In this document: positions 20,315 to 31,565 of the stretch, one piece after another
Position numbering within the stretch: position 1 is the stretch's first letter
Layout: every line of letters begins with the position of its first letter
Assembly (NCBI RefSeq): GCF_001641265.1
Contig: NW_020167525.1
Location: 1,590,501-1,654,500 of the forward strand
Direction of reading: 5' to 3'
Length of the DNA: 64,000 bases
DNA from: Pseudogymnoascus destructans
Lineage: Eukaryota > Ascomycota > Leotiomycetes > Thelebolales > Thelebolaceae
Position numbers and translations under genes: made by a program
The notes under the pieces: generated by a model
What the model was told of the DNA's origin: nothing
The model's input: only the letters and a program-made list of their open reading frames with translations
Databases searched by the model: none

Positions 20315-21036
20315 TTATTCACGTCCTCCAACCCTCTTACTCAAAATAACATACGCCTCCTCCACCTCCCTCCCATCCCTCAACATCCTCCGCGGCGGGC
20401 TATACTCATCCTTCCCATACCCAATCTCCTCATAAAACCCCTTAGCCACCTTATTCCTCGTAAAGCAACTCAACATAACCTTCTCCACCCCAATCCTCCG
20501 CGCCACACCCTCCACAAGCATCATAAGCCTCCTCCCCAGCCCAGACCGCCTCAGCGAGGGCGCAAGGTGAATCTCATAAACGTAAAGGACCTCCTGCTCA
20601 TCTTCGATCGTAGGCATAAAACTGACAAACGCCTCGATAATATCCCCTAACTTTCCCGCTTCTTCCACGTCATGGGGTTTGGAGCTGCGGACGAGAAGGT
20701 ATTTCAACTCGAGAAGGCGCATCTCTCGCCGTTTGGCGGCGGGTTTCCATCCTTGCTTGCTGGCGGAGTAATCACCTTTGCTGCTTTCTTCTACCAGGGA
20801 AAAGCAAGCTGTGAGTTCATCACGGGTGAGATTGGATGAATTTTGGAGTTCGATCGTGTATTTCTCCTCAGTTGCGGGGTGCGTGAAAGACGGCCATGGG
20901 GTGCTGTGGATGTTAGTCATGTGAGTCTAGATTGGCAAGGACGCACTTACTCAGTTGGTAAATAATCCTTAATAAAATCAGTCAAAGTCTTCGCATTCGC
21001 AACATCAATCCCGATCGGCTTCTTAGTATTTGCCAT
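20315..21036 (-). CDS. NAA40: N-alpha-acetyltransferase 40 (NatD, Naa40) homologue
   Basis: Two exons, 21036-20951 and 20903-20315, are joined by a 47-nt intron with GTAAGT and a CTAAC branch site, giving 224 residues. The GNAT fold is clear: YEIHLAPSLRRSGLGRRLM holds the acetyl-CoA R-x-x-G-x-G/A loop. It is followed by EKVMLSCFTRNKVAKGFYEE and IGYGKDEYSPPRR, the signature of Naa40. NatD acetylates the N-terminal serine of histones H4 and H2A. The human protein is about 237 residues, so this is full length. The start at 21036 puts the conserved region in the expected position. Confidence 0.88.
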
Positions 21037-21230
21037 TCTGCGCGTTCGTATCTCAAAATCCCAAGCACCCGTCCTTCTGTGCTGTTTACAATTACCCAAT
21101 TCGGCGCCTTCAAAAGCGGTGAGGTAGAGCAGAATTTATAATCTCCGTCATCTGGCTCTCGATGGATTCATGCGATTTGCTCCAGGCAGTTATATGCGCA
21201 ACCTCCGATTGATTGTTTAGGTTGTGGAGG

Positions 21231-21800
21231 ATGCGATGGATTAGTTGGCCCGCCGCCACGGTTTGTGCGCGGTGCATATGTAATGGTGGGAGTCGCTTCT
21301 TCGCCAGTGAAGCGGCACGGCGACCGAAGTCTAGATTTGGGCCAACTCTTAGCTTGGAACATGTAGGTCGTCCTTTCCCAAGTCGCCACTGCTTTTTATT
21401 AAAGCCTTGAGGATTATGCGCTAATTAAAGTAGTTCTTACAACGAGGGAAGGTGCTGAGTCTATGGCGACGAGTTTTACGAGACACGAGGCGCATCGCCG
21501 ATCTTGAGACAAGAGCGGAGACAAGAAAGATGGCGAGGGATGAGTTTGAGCGGAATAAAAACGTGAAAGATATTGTGAGTTTTACATATCTAGTCTTTAC
21601 CAATGGGAGGGGTGGGTGTGGTTGGTGAACGAGTGGGGGGGAAGTCGCGACACTGCCTTCTTTACTTGGAGCTGTCAAACCCGACATTGGAATTATTGAA
21701 GCTGAAGCTAATGATGGGGGAACAGTCACAGATCAAATACCTCATATCAACGGGGAAATCACAATGGGGTGCCACGGAGCGATATGTCGACGGGTTATGA
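21231..21800 (+). CDS. LYR-motif mitochondrial protein, LYRM2-like
   Basis: Three exons, 21231-21362, 21434-21574 and 21732-21800, meet in phase 0 and give 113 residues. The N-terminus is arginine-rich and suits mitochondrial import (RWISWPAATVCARC). The LYR helix reads FLQRGKVLSLWRRVLRDTRR, with Trp in place of Tyr. It is followed by MARDEFERNKNV and the end IKYLISTGKSQW, typical of LYRM2. Family members bind acyl carrier protein and help assemble respiratory complexes. The second intron is long (157 nt) and its acceptor is the less certain junction. Confidence 0.8.
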
Positions 21801-22181
21801 GCTCTCGTTAAACCTAGGCCCATACGAAGCAACAATCCGCCGCCAGGCGCAATAGCCATGGAGTTGCAGGAGAGCGGGTGGATATTCTGGACACGGAGTC
21901 AGGCGAAATAGGCTTCAAGGAAGAGAACCCATAGTGTATAGAGCGGTTTTGTACATATTGTAATATATCATACACTTCCCCAGTCCGTCCACTTGTCTAT
22001 CCCACCCCAAAACGCCATAAATGCTATGCCTCCTTCACATCTGTATGTCTTACAACCCTTTCTCCCCCTCCAAAGCCTTCATTACCCCCCCCCCCCGACA
22101 GGACCAATACGCATGTCGTCCACCAATTGCCCGTCCCGCCTCCTCAATAACAGTATCCAACACCCAATCCTCCACCCCAAC
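21801..22181. other. intergenic, 3' regions of convergent genes
   Basis: Lies between the LYRM2-like gene (plus) and the bL36m gene (minus). It contains a short poly-C run near 22088 and nothing coding that I can support. Confidence 0.5.
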
Positions 22182-22598
22182 TCATCCCTGGCGCTGCTTA
22201 TGCTTCGGGTTCACCGAGCAGATGATATACACATGTCCCTTCCCTTTCTTGCCTCCCTTCCTCCTAACGGACTATATCTTATTAGCCTCTGCCTCTGCCA
22301 TCTAAACCTATAACCCCAGCTCCCGCCGTCCGAACCAAGCAACAAAGAGAAACGTTTAACGTACCTTACACCCCTCACAAAGCTTCTTCACCGAACTCCT
22401 AACCTTCATTCCCCTAACCTGCTCCGTCACAACAGCCATATCCACCCCCTTCATCGCCACAGCTACAGCAGTAGGCCTCGTCGTCGCAGCCGCTGTCTTC
22501 GCCAATGCTACGGAAGAAAGCGCTCGTGTGGGAGCTACGCATTTGCTGAGTGATGGGCGCAGCGCAACGCGTGCGGAGAGGAGGAGGCGCGGGAGCAT
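22182..22598 (-). CDS. RTC6: mitochondrial ribosomal protein bL36m
   Basis: Exon 1 (22598-22365) encodes a mitochondrial presequence and then MKVRSSVKKLCEGCK. A 93-nt intron follows, and exon 2 (22271-22182) encodes VRRKGGKKGKGHVYIICSVN and ends PKHKQRQG. Together they make 107 residues. The zinc ligands of bL36 are present: C-x2-C in CEGC, then Cys in YIIC and His in PKH. It is a small-zinc-ribbon component of the large mitoribosomal subunit. The conserved C-terminal 40 residues match bacterial L36 closely. Only the exact length of the presequence is uncertain. Confidence 0.92.
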
Positions 22599-23021
22599 TG
22601 TTGGGTTGGTGGGGATGAGAGAGGAGGGTTTCGTATGTCGCCGGGCGAGTGTGGTGGTTGTAGTTTTGGTGGGAGGTGGTGGTGAGGATGGGGAGGTGGG
22701 AAATTTGGGTGGTTGTTGGTGCCTGTGATTTTAGGCTGACATGGCTTTTGGGAGGGAACTGTAGCAACGACAGACGGCTTGGGCTTATGAATACTGGTGT
22801 AGTTTGGAGTTTGTAAAAGGTGTTTTTGATGGGTGAGATTATTTAATTGGGTTCTATGTTTATTAGTCTCGTTTAATGCCCAATTGATGGTGGCCATGTC
22901 TCAATGGCTGGATACAACTTCGGCCAGGGGCATAAAAATCCAACACAACTATTTCACACCCAGTCACACACCACATCCCAAAATCAAACCAATCTATTAC
23001 ATATAATATACCCAACCTAAC
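22599..23021. other. intergenic
   Basis: Leader region of the bL36m gene and 3' region of the PIG-S gene. Open frames here are proline/histidine-rich artefacts of pyrimidine-rich sequence. Confidence 0.5.
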
Positions 23022-24761
23022 CTACACCTCCCCCTTCCTCCTCCTCCACCACGCCTTCCCCTCCTTCAAAACGCCCATCACAAGCGGCACCCCCATCGGC
23101 CCCAAAAGCGGCAAATAAACCGCCACCCGATGCTCATCCGGAAAGTACACCTGGCCCACCATACTCTTCTCAAAGAACGCCCTCTCCGCCGCCTCCTCCG
23201 CCACCCTCGCATTCTCTAACCCCGCGACCCCCCCCAGGCCACTACACGCGGCTTCAAGGTGTGTAAGGGTGGTGGAGACGCCGTCCGCGACGCTGCGCGG
23301 GATGGAGATGGAGGGGAGCGCGAGGGTGAGGCGCGCAAGGGAGCCGAGGGTGGAGGAGGCTTTGAGCAGGAGCCCGGCGCTGCGGACGCGCGTTAGGGTG
23401 TTGAGGCGGAGGGGAAGGGTGAGGGATTCGGGGGCGCCGATCAGGGCGAGGAGGTGGGTTGAGAAGGTTAGCATTGCGGGGCGGAGGTCGTCGCTGGCGG
23501 GTGTTAGTATATTTGTAGTTAAAATGGGGATGGGCGAGGGGGCTTACATGTTAGGTTGGATGATGACACCACCCCATTGCGGGATGAGCCAGCTCTTGCT
23601 GCCGCCTTCGACTTCCATGTCACCGATGTAGATGATGAAGTTTAGCGTTGGAGCGCCACCGATGCTGGGGCTTAACGGCCACTCCGCGTGGTTGATGAAG
23701 CCACTCAAGTCTTCTTTGCGAAGGACATCACCCGTCACGCCGGTCTGGGCGTAGAGCTGAACTTGCGTGTCAATTGTGAAATTGCTGATCGCCGAAAAGC
23801 TATCCAGAAGGGGCTTCATGTGCTCCTCCAGCGCTTGCTCGATAGCCCACGTTGAGGGTGTGGCGGAGGGCGTGAAGAGAGAGAATGTCAAGTGGTATGT
23901 CCGCGAGTACTTCATCGAACGGGTGGACCGCTTGGCGAGTGCTTCTGCGACCTCAGGGGCTAACGCCTTGGGGCTCCGTTCTGGTGGCGACGAGCTGGTG
24001 GCGAGGAGGTAGGCAATCATGGCCTGTTCTTCGGCGAAAATCTCGCGCAGGTTGGTCGCGATGTAGGTTGCCAGCGGGGCCGAGGAGGATGCGCTCGTGG
24101 GGACCTGGTTTGGTGTGTAGTGGATGTCGAGGGTTGGTGCATATGGCTGCAGGACAGCTTCTGTGGTTTGCCCAGGGAGCAGGCGGACGAGCAGTGCAAC
24201 TTCTTCATCGTTCTGGTTTGCGCTAGGAAGGACGGAAGTGTTCGCGGGGGTGTGTGGGGGTACCTGGTGACCGGAGAGTTGTAGCCGTAGGTGATGGGCG
24301 GAGAAGTCGTTGAGGTCGTCAAGAGCGAGCTGTGTAGCGCGTAGAAGGTTCTGTGCTTCTTGGTCCTGCAGAGAGCCGGTGTCGATGGAGATGCGGAGTG
24401 GAAAAACTGGCCGGCAAGCCTGCACTGTTAGTATTTGATGTACGGGGCACAAGAATCACCAACGGGGTCAACCCACTCGTCCATCCGCCCAATCCATCAT
24501 GGCATCCAGGGGAAGATCCGCCCGGTATATAGCTGTAGTCCACCACCATATCGGCAGGCCAATGAAGAGCACAATGGCCCAGAATACGGCGATCACATAG
24601 AGCCTGATGCGGATGTTCTCTGGCTTCTCAGGAGGAGGCCCCTTATTTTTCGGGATTGCGGCCACAGCGTCAGCGGGGGCTTCCCCGTCATCAATGACAT
24701 GCTTGCCCGTGCGCTGGACAGCGTTTGAAGCCTCAGCTTCGTCAGTCGTGGGCGTTGCCAT
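23022..24761 (-). CDS. GPI17: GPI transamidase subunit PIG-S (Gpi17)
   Basis: Exons 24761-24477, 24419-23548 and 23493-23022 give 542 residues. An N-terminal membrane segment (about residues 52-75, RLYVIAVFWAIVLFIGLPIW) follows a charged cytosolic tail. The long luminal domain contains YSRTYHLTFSLF, INHAEWPLSPSIGG and SWLIPQWGGVII, patterns of the PIG-S family. A second hydrophobic segment lies near the C-terminus (VYLPLLGPMGVPLVMGVL). The protein belongs to the ER complex that attaches GPI anchors to proteins. Both introns are 53-58 nt with CTAAC branch sites. Confidence 0.92.
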
Positions 24762-24841
24762 GGGGGGCTGTCTCTCTATTTACGCATGGTCGTGGGTGGT
24801 CCAATGTGAACAACGCGGCGCGGAGGTTGCCGCTGATGGGA

Positions 24842-24965
24842 TTGATTAGATTTGATTAGAGTTGATTAGATTAGAGATGATTAGATTAGAACTGATTAGA
24901 TTAAAATTGATTAGATTAAAATTGATTAGATTTGATTAGATTTGGTTAGATTAGATTAGATTAGG
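24842..24965. repeat. GATTAGATT-type simple repeat
   Basis: Irregular tandem copies of GATTAGATT with variants (GATTAGATTAAAATT) lie just upstream of the PIG-S gene. No coding meaning is likely. Confidence 0.85.
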
Positions 24966-25069
24966 GATGCTCCTCAAAAAGTGAGCGTCATACTGGGGAA
25001 TTTCACGTATGCCCCGCAAGTATGAGATGTTTTAAAATGTGAAAGTGCGATAATACGCGTATAAATAAA

Positions 25070-25201
25070 TACCATAACAATACCATAACAATACCATAAC
25101 AATACCATAACAATACCATAACAATACCATAACAATACCATAACAATACCATAACAATACCATAACAATACCATAACAATACCATAACAATACCATAACA
25201 A
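25070..25201. repeat. 11-bp minisatellite (TACCATAACAA), about 12 copies
   Basis: Perfect tandem copies of an 11-bp unit fade into degenerate copies up to about 25235. Because 11 is not a multiple of 3, the minus strand is open in every frame with the same VLLWYCYGIVM-type repeat peptide. This is an artefact. Confidence 0.93.
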
Positions 25202-25235
25202 TATCACAACAATACCACAACATACCACATCTTTA

Positions 25236-25910
25236 CCACAACAATTGCTGCACTGCAACCCTCATCTGTAGGGTTTAGATTCTTTCACCGTAAATCCACA
25301 CAGCCACATACAACACATGCTGTTTTATTACATCGCACGTGAAATTTCGGCATAACATTTCCACCGCAACCGATGTCCCATACATACTATACACAGTACG
25401 TACTTCTCCACACTTTTCGTTCATCGTGTTCGGCCCCCACCTAACCGTATCCGCCAATCACAATTCTCTTAATATTTTTGAGGGGCTGCCACAAGACGCG
25501 GCACCATAAAATGCCGAGGCATTGGTCGCGTTGGTTTCTTCCCCCTGTACCAGTACGTACTCTTGCTCCCAACTTCCCGACTTTCAAAGCTTCCCAACTT
25601 CCTTCCTATCGACGTCGTCGGCGTGACCTGGCCCCAGGCCTTTCTTTGGTCTTGAGCTAGCGCCAGTACACGTAGAGATATATTTTATATACATATACCA
25701 AAAACTACCTACAGTACATTTATATATTTTATACCGAGAGCCGCTACTCTATATTTATCATTATCCTCACATTCCTCTCATCCTTGGTCATTGGTCATTG
25801 GTTTGGATTACAACATCATAACATAACGCCCTGCTCCAACTCTCGCCCGCTGTGGTAAACCCGGCCTTAATCACTTCAACATCATATAACCTTCTTGAAA
25901 CTCTATCGCC
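25236..25910. promoter_or_regulatory. upstream region of the FAT1-type gene
   Basis: No gene is seen. A duplicated TTGGTCATTGGTCATTGG sits near 25785-25802, about 110 bases before the start codon, and is the only conspicuous candidate control element. Confidence 0.35.
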
Positions 25911-27908
25911 ATGCCTGGTAAGTTGTTCTGCCCCTCCTCTTTGCGCCGCGAGAGATACTAACAAGACAACCCCTCAGCTCCCCTCGCCGTCACCGTCCCA
26001 GCAGCTGCTGCGGCCCTTGCCTACTTAAACGCCAAAGGCAAAATCGGCTACGATTACCACCTAGTCACATCCTTCCTCTCCGCCATCTTCCGCGGCAGGT
26101 GGCGTCAGTTTAAGGGCCGCCTCTCGCTCTTTTATATTCTTGAGGAAGCTGCGCTCAACCCGAAGACCGCCCACAATGTCTACCTCATCTTCGAAGGACG
26201 GCAATGGACCTACAAGCAATTTTACGGCATGGCGCTCAAGTACGGAACATGGCTGAAGGAGCATCACGACGTCAAGCCGAAGGAGATTGTGGCCATGGAG
26301 TTTGGGAACTCGGAGACGTTCATGTTCATGTGGTTCGGTCTGTGGGCTATTGGCGCGCGACCTGCCTTCTTGAATTACAACCTGACTGGCAAGGCTCTGG
26401 GACATTGCGTCAAGGTCTCCACCGCGAGACTGGTCGTCGTTGACCCGCAATATGCCGACAACATCACAGACGAACTCAAGGGTGACCTCCTGGGCGTCGA
26501 GTTTGTCATTTTCTCGCCCGACCTCAAGGCCAAGGCAGAATGCATTGAGCCCCTTCGCTCTCCAGATGAGGACCGCTACGAGGATAAGGGGCAGAACATG
26601 GCCATTCTAATCTACACATCCGGTACTACCGGCCTTCCGAAACCAGCAATTGTCAGTTGGACCAAGTGCATTATCTCGTCCGTCTTCCCAAGCAAGTGGC
26701 TGAGCCTCAAGCACTCCGATATCTTTTACACAGTAAGTCTCGTCGCAAAAACCTAGCTCCTATTATCCTAACAATCCTAGTCCATGCCTCTATACCATTC
26801 CTCCGCAGCACTCCTCGGCACGCTGAACGTCATGGGCAGTGGTGCCACTGTCTGCATCGGCCGCAAATTCAGCACAAAGCTCTTCTGGCCTGAAGTCCGC
26901 GCTTGCAATGCTACCGTCATCCAATACGTCGGCGAGACATGCCGCTATCTCCTCGCCGCACCACCGCAGGTCGACCCAGTGACGGGCGAGAACCTCGACC
27001 TCAAGAACAACGTCCAAACCGCATTCGGCAACGGCCTGCGCCCCGACGTGTGGAACGCCTTCAAGACCCGCTTCGGCATCGACACCATCGCCGAGTTCTA
27101 CGCCGCCACCGAGGGCACATCCGGCTCCTGGAACCTGTCGCGGAACGACTTCTCCCTCGGCGCCATCGGCCGCGTCGGTGCCATCGCCAGCAGGCTATTC
27201 AGCGGTCAAGCCGCCATCGTCACCGTAGACTGGGAGAAGGAAGAGCCGTGGCGCGATCCCAAGACCGGGCTGGGCAAGAAGGTCGCTGTGGGCGATCCCG
27301 GCGAGCTCCTGCTCGCCCTCGACGCCGCAGACATCGAGAAGGGCTTCCAGGGGTACTTCAACAACAAGAAGGCCACGTCGGGCAAGATCCTGCGCAGCGT
27401 CCTTGTCAAGGACGACGCCTTCTTCCGCACCGGCGACGTCGTCCGCAGGGACTCGGAGGGACGCACCTACTTCGTCGACCGCATCGGCGACACCTTCCGC
27501 TGGAAGAGCGAGAACGTCTCCACCAACGAGGTGAGCGAGGTCATGGGCTACCACGCCGCTGTGCACGAGGCGAACGTCTATGGTGTTGAGCTCCCCCACC
27601 ACGACGGGCGCGCAGGCTGCGCTGCCGTCATCCTTGCTGAGGCGCCGAGCGAGCCCCTCATGAAGAGCTTGGCGGAGCATGTGAAGGCGCTGCCACGGTT
27701 TGCGATTCCGATATTCCTGAGGATCACGGATGGTGGCGGACCGATCACGGGGACGAATAAGCAGCAGAAGCATACGCTGAGGGCGGAGGGTGTGGATCCG
27801 GGGAAGGTGGTGGGGGGGAATCAGATTTATTGGTTGAAGAATGGGACGTATACGCCGTTTACGAAGGGGGATTGGGAGGAGTTGAGTGGGGGGAGGGTGA
27901 AGTTGTAA
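25911..27908 (+). CDS. FAT1: very-long-chain acyl-CoA synthetase / fatty acid transporter (Fat1, FATP family)
   Basis: Exons 25911-25917, 25978-26732 and 26781-27908 give 629 residues. The first exon encodes only two and a third codons. The AMP-binding P-loop reads ILIYTSGTTGLPKPAIVSW. The FATP/VLACS motif reads FVDRIGDTFRWKSENVSTNE, preceded by FFRTGDVVRRD. A hydrophobic, alanine-rich N-terminus suits membrane association. The enzyme activates very-long-chain fatty acids to CoA esters and couples this to import, at the plasma membrane, ER or peroxisome. The C-terminus GGRVKL resembles but does not match a PTS1 signal. The third position is GC-rich, so large false frames overlap this gene on both strands. 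Confidence 0.93.
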
Positions 27909-28358
27909 ATAATTGGGCAGGGAGGGATATGAGAAGAATTGGGTTTTTGTATAGTTAATGTGTTGCTGTATATAGTCCTCTTTGCGATCTTTTTTCACAT
28001 CTATAGGTAAGTAGATTTTCTGAAATTATCTATGATATATCAATTCCTGCAGCTTAAATCGGTGGTATCAATTCGCAATCCCTCCACAAGACATGTTGGT
28101 GGCACAACCACTCCTCACCGCCCACCCATTACCCAATTAGGCAATTTATAAACTTTTCTCAGCCTCGCCACCACCACCAAACTCACATCCCACTTTTCCC
28201 TTCACAAAAAAAAGCTTATCATCACGTGTCACGGCACCAAATACAGTTTTCAAATAAACAACCTACGCCTCCCTCCTACCCCTCCAACCACCCCTCTCCA
28301 CCCTTCCACAAACCCTCATACTCCAGCTTCATACCCCGCAAGCCGAAGAACAGGCAGG
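27909..28358. other. intergenic, leader of the next gene
   Basis: 3' region of the FAT1-type gene and a CA/CT-rich leader with ACAAAAAAAAGC before the small zinc-protein gene. No separate gene is seen. Confidence 0.5.
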
Positions 28359-28825
28359 ATGCCTATCTCCAAGAAAGCCAGAGTGAGTCTCGCCACCGCA
28401 CCACACCCCAGAGCCGGGGACGCGTATGAACGGCCGAGAGAGATACTAATACCCTCACAGGTCCAGCGCGAGCACAAGAAGGCTGATGCAGCCGGTACCC
28501 GCGTCCCCGTCAAGGCCAACGGTCTCCCCGTCAAGGCTCCCAAGGCGACTTCCATAGTACGGCTCCCTCTTCCCTCCCTGCGTTTCTCCTTCTCTCCCTC
28601 CCGCGGCAGGGTTACGTTCCTGGTGCCTGGCGGATGTGGCGCGGACGGGCTTATCATGAGAAAAAATGAATGAAGAATGAAACTAACACCCCCCAGTGCG
28701 CAAACTGCCGCAAGGAGATCGTCAGCTCGAATAAGACCCAGCTACAGGTGCATGCCGAGACGCATGACCAGAAGCTGTGGTCGAAGGAGAAGTGCTGGCC
28801 TAATGACTTTTCGGCTGCTGCTTAA
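28359..28825 (+). CDS. small zinc-binding protein (zf-met2 / At2g23090-like)
   Basis: Three short exons, 28359-28382, 28461-28556 and 28697-28825, give 82 residues, too fragmented to show as one frame. The first exon MPISKKAR and the Lys-rich second exon (EHKKADAAGTRVPVK) lead to the zinc module C-x2-C (CANCRKEI) with H-x3-H (QVHAETHDQK). The end is KEKCWPNDF. The layout matches the small eukaryotic zf-met2 family, whose role is unknown. All junctions are phase 0 with normal splice signals. Confidence 0.75.
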
Positions 28826-29607
28826 GTGAGTCGAGTCGGCGTGGGAGGTGGTGAGGGTGAAGAGGTATGGCCAACGTCTGGGATGAAAAGTAGATGTGGG
28901 ATGGGGTGGATGGTGTTTGCTGGGCGGGCTGCGAGGGGAGAGGCTGGCTGGCGTCTTTAATGGCTACTGATATGAAGTTTTACCCTGAGCCTGGCTTGCT
29001 GTGGTGTTTTGGCTTTGGTGTTTAATGTGAGCTTGCGGTTATTTGGTTGTGTGTTGGTGAGGTATAAGTGCATGTATGAAAGCAAGTCGCACACATGTCG
29101 CACACATCATTTCTGGCAGTCGATCACCGAATGACCGCATGTACGGCATTATTTGGTTTCTGCTGCCATCCTCCCTTTCTCCACCCCGAAACCACACAGG
29201 CAACAGCCCAGCCCAGCCCACACCCCCGCTCCCTCCCCTCTAGCACTTCAACTTTAGGTGCCAAAATTTAACATAAAATGGCCAAAAACAGTTACAAAAA
29301 CATACAACAGTGGCTAACATTCAGCGAAAGAGCTCCAAGAGGCGGTTGCTATCAACGTGGAGCGAGTGACGGCCTTTGATCGGGACGACGTCTGAATACT
29401 TGCATAACAGATGGCCTTGCTGATGCTCTATGTAGAAGGATACAAGACCCTGGCCTAACTTTGCCTAAGATGGCCATGTTACCGTTCATGAACGACTTGA
29501 CAGACAAGGATGCTAGCACACGGGAAGATTTAACAATGATATCCGAAAGAACCAATGCGACGGATTAGCGAGAGGGCGTCTAATTGATGCCTCGAGGAGT
29601 ATTCTAT
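28826..29607. other. no gene recognised
   Basis: Intergenic stretch at the border between the gene island and the second element island. No domain-bearing frame, splice pattern or repeat was seen. Confidence 0.5.
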
Positions 29608-30432
29608 TTAGTTACATTCCAAACCCGCCTGTCCAGCCTTCATAATCATACCGAATATCTCTAAATCCTGCCGGGCATCAGCAGCCGTCGTTTTAGCTGT
29701 CTTCCCCATTGCAGCAAATGCATAAAGTTCCTTCATCTCCAAGGTGTATGCGTCTTCATATGTCCTCCGAATAACTGACTCTCTATACATCCCGTCTTCA
29801 AGCTTCTCACGGATGTGCATGGTTGTCGGTAGACCCTTGATGTACGGGGTATCAAAAACGACCTTAACGGTCTTGTGTTCTCCAAACACCTCGATCGACG
29901 CATCAAACCTCGGCACCCAATCAATGCCGGATTCGTACGAGACATCAAATGACGGGTACTGAAATAGAGCACTAGTGTAACGCGTAAGCCCAGGGTCTCA
30001 CGGGAGTCCAGGGAACCAGGTCAGAAGGCAGGAAGTGAGATCGTATTGCAAGACAGTAGGTCTACGTATGTACAGCGACTATCGGCTGGAGGCCTCCTTC
30101 TGAGGCTTCCAGCTCCTTATATCCTACGTTCCTACATGCCCTAGTTTACCGAGCCCTAGTGGCTCCACTGCCAGGCAGCCCCTGAGTTCAGGGCGGCCTC
30201 ACATGATGGGCCGCCTTACAACTAGATACGTTAGTATTAAGTTGATATTAGATGTTTTTCAACTTACCTCCAGAAAGGTGGACCACTAGTTGAGCACAGA
30301 GACGCGCCGAGAACTGAGGTAGGCATACCGAGGGCTTCTCTCATTGCACTCAAATCATGAGCACCCAAGCTACCAAGGTGCCGCCATTGCAGTGCGGATG
30401 CTGGTGTGACGGGAATGCCGAGCTCTAGTGTG
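29608..30432 (-). pseudogene. Gfo/Idh/MocA-type oxidoreductase, C-terminal part
   Basis: Exon A (about 30432-30268) encodes HLGSLGAHDLSAMREALGMP and ends GPPFW. Exon B (29971-29608) encodes LFQYPSFDVSYESGIDWVPR, then DTPYIKGLPTTMHIREKLED and EDAYTLEMKELYAF, ending at a normal stop. Both belong to the C-terminal sheet domain of NAD(P)-dependent Gfo/Idh/MocA oxidoreductases. The Rossmann half is missing: the sequence changes abruptly near 30432 into the next element region. The intron between the exons holds LTR C. The gene was cut by the mobile region to its right. Confidence 0.78.
29976..30220. mobile_element. solo LTR, family C
   Basis: A 245-bp sequence starting TGTAACGCG and ending CGCCTTACA is flanked by ACTAG on both sides (29971-29975 and 30221-30225). 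It lies in an intron of the oxidoreductase. The duplicated target contains the 3' splice site, so a copy of the acceptor remains next to the downstream exon. Confidence 0.85.
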
Positions 30433-30474
30433 CGTCATGGGTAACCGGTGGTTGCAAACCGCCGGTCTGAAGAT

Positions 30475-30597
30475 TTTCCAACCCAGACCACGGTCTGGGT
30501 TGGAAATACTGAAGAAACCGCCCAGACCGACGTGGGCACCCAGCGGTTCCTTGGCAACCCATCACGTGTGATGAATTGTCACACGTGATGGGTTGCC
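30475..30597. repeat. two perfect hairpin-forming inverted repeats
   Basis: 30475-30489 pairs with 30492-30506 (15-bp arms TTTCCAACCCAGACC, 2-base loop). 30553-30571 pairs with 30579-30597 (19-bp arms around ATCACGTGTGA, 7-base loop). They lie between the truncated oxidoreductase and the histone-like gene, and may mark the end of an inserted unit. Confidence 0.85.
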
Positions 30598-30745
30598 ACA
30601 CATGATGGGTTGCCACAAATACAATCGTTACTATAGTTATTACTATACAGTTACAATAGACCAATATAGTAGAAACGTTTCATTGGATTTCTACTATCTG
30701 TATCCTGCTACTCATTTGCCCTATTCCTGGTATCTTCCATCTCTC

Positions 30746-31565
30746 CTATCTTAGTTGGCCTGGAAATGAAAACCCCGTCATGTGTAAGCGCATCTGCTGG
30801 ACAAGCTTCATGTCCTTCTGTTGAATTGTGACTCTCTTTGCGTGGATAGCAGCCAGCTGGGTCACTATAACAATTACTATAATGATTACTATAAACGTGT
30901 AGACTCACTTACTTTCAAACTCCTTGACAAGTGTAGTTTCTGCAGCTTCCTGGAGAGCAGAAATTGCAGAAGACTGAAGCTGAAAGTCCTCGCGAGGGTG
31001 CAAGTCGCTGATGATCTCACAGATAAGTCGCGTGAATGGCGCACGGGGAAGGAGAGGTTCTGTCGATTTTTGGTACTGTTTGATTTGTCGGAGAGCAACG
31101 GCTGTTTTTGATCAGAAAGGATTTATAGTAATAGTTATAGTAATCAACTTACTATAACTATTACTATAAATGACCAGGCTTATAACGATGGCTTTTCTTC
31201 GCGGCCTTCTTCACAATCTTCTTTCCGCTGATCCCTGAGGTCTTTCTTGGAGCCTTTCCAGCAGTCTTTTGGGCCGGCATCTTCTTGCTGAACTTTTGAC
31301 CAGGTGCAAACGTTGGAATTGGACCTTTCCGAACCTTGTGTTGTGTCGCTGGAGGGGTCTGGAGTTGAAGGCGTGCACTCTGGCGAGTTGGAGTGTTTGG
31401 CTCAAGTGCTGGTTGTACTTGTGGTTGTCATGACCGAAGTGAATAGTTGGTCAGTTGCATGAATTTGTGGGATTGTTTGAGTGGGGCTTTTTTTCCATCG
31501 GGCTCGGTTTCAGATTCGGAGCTTGTGACTGGATCAGGGGCATCGTAGGCAGCGTCCAGATCCAT
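30746..31565 (-). pseudogene. histone H3-like protein with long N-terminal extension
   Basis: CDS segments 31565-31175, 31101-30913 and 30864-30746 sum to 699 nt, or 232 residues, with one in-frame TGA at 31428-31430 (codon 46). A noncoding first exon ends at 31622. The tail contains TAGKAPRKTSG, close to the H3 tail GGKAPRKQL, then KKSHRYKPAVALRQI at the alpha-N helix. The histone fold follows with YQKSTEPLLPRAPFTRLICE, then QLQSSAISALQE and LAAIHAKRVTIQQKD, all with direct H3 counterparts. Loop 1 (DLHPREDFQL) is two residues longer than in canonical H3, as in CENP-A, but QSSAI is canonical. Three introns carry the TATAGTAA motif. The upstream exon is separated from its promoter by LTR A3. 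Confidence 0.82.

Noticed and set aside
24974..25258. Hydrophobic Trp/Tyr/Cys repeat protein on the minus strand
   Set aside because: It is the translation of an 11-bp minisatellite, which is open in all frames with the same peptide.
26903..27998. Long frames overlapping the FAT1-type gene on both strands
   Set aside because: They mirror the GC-rich third positions of the real gene and contain no domain.
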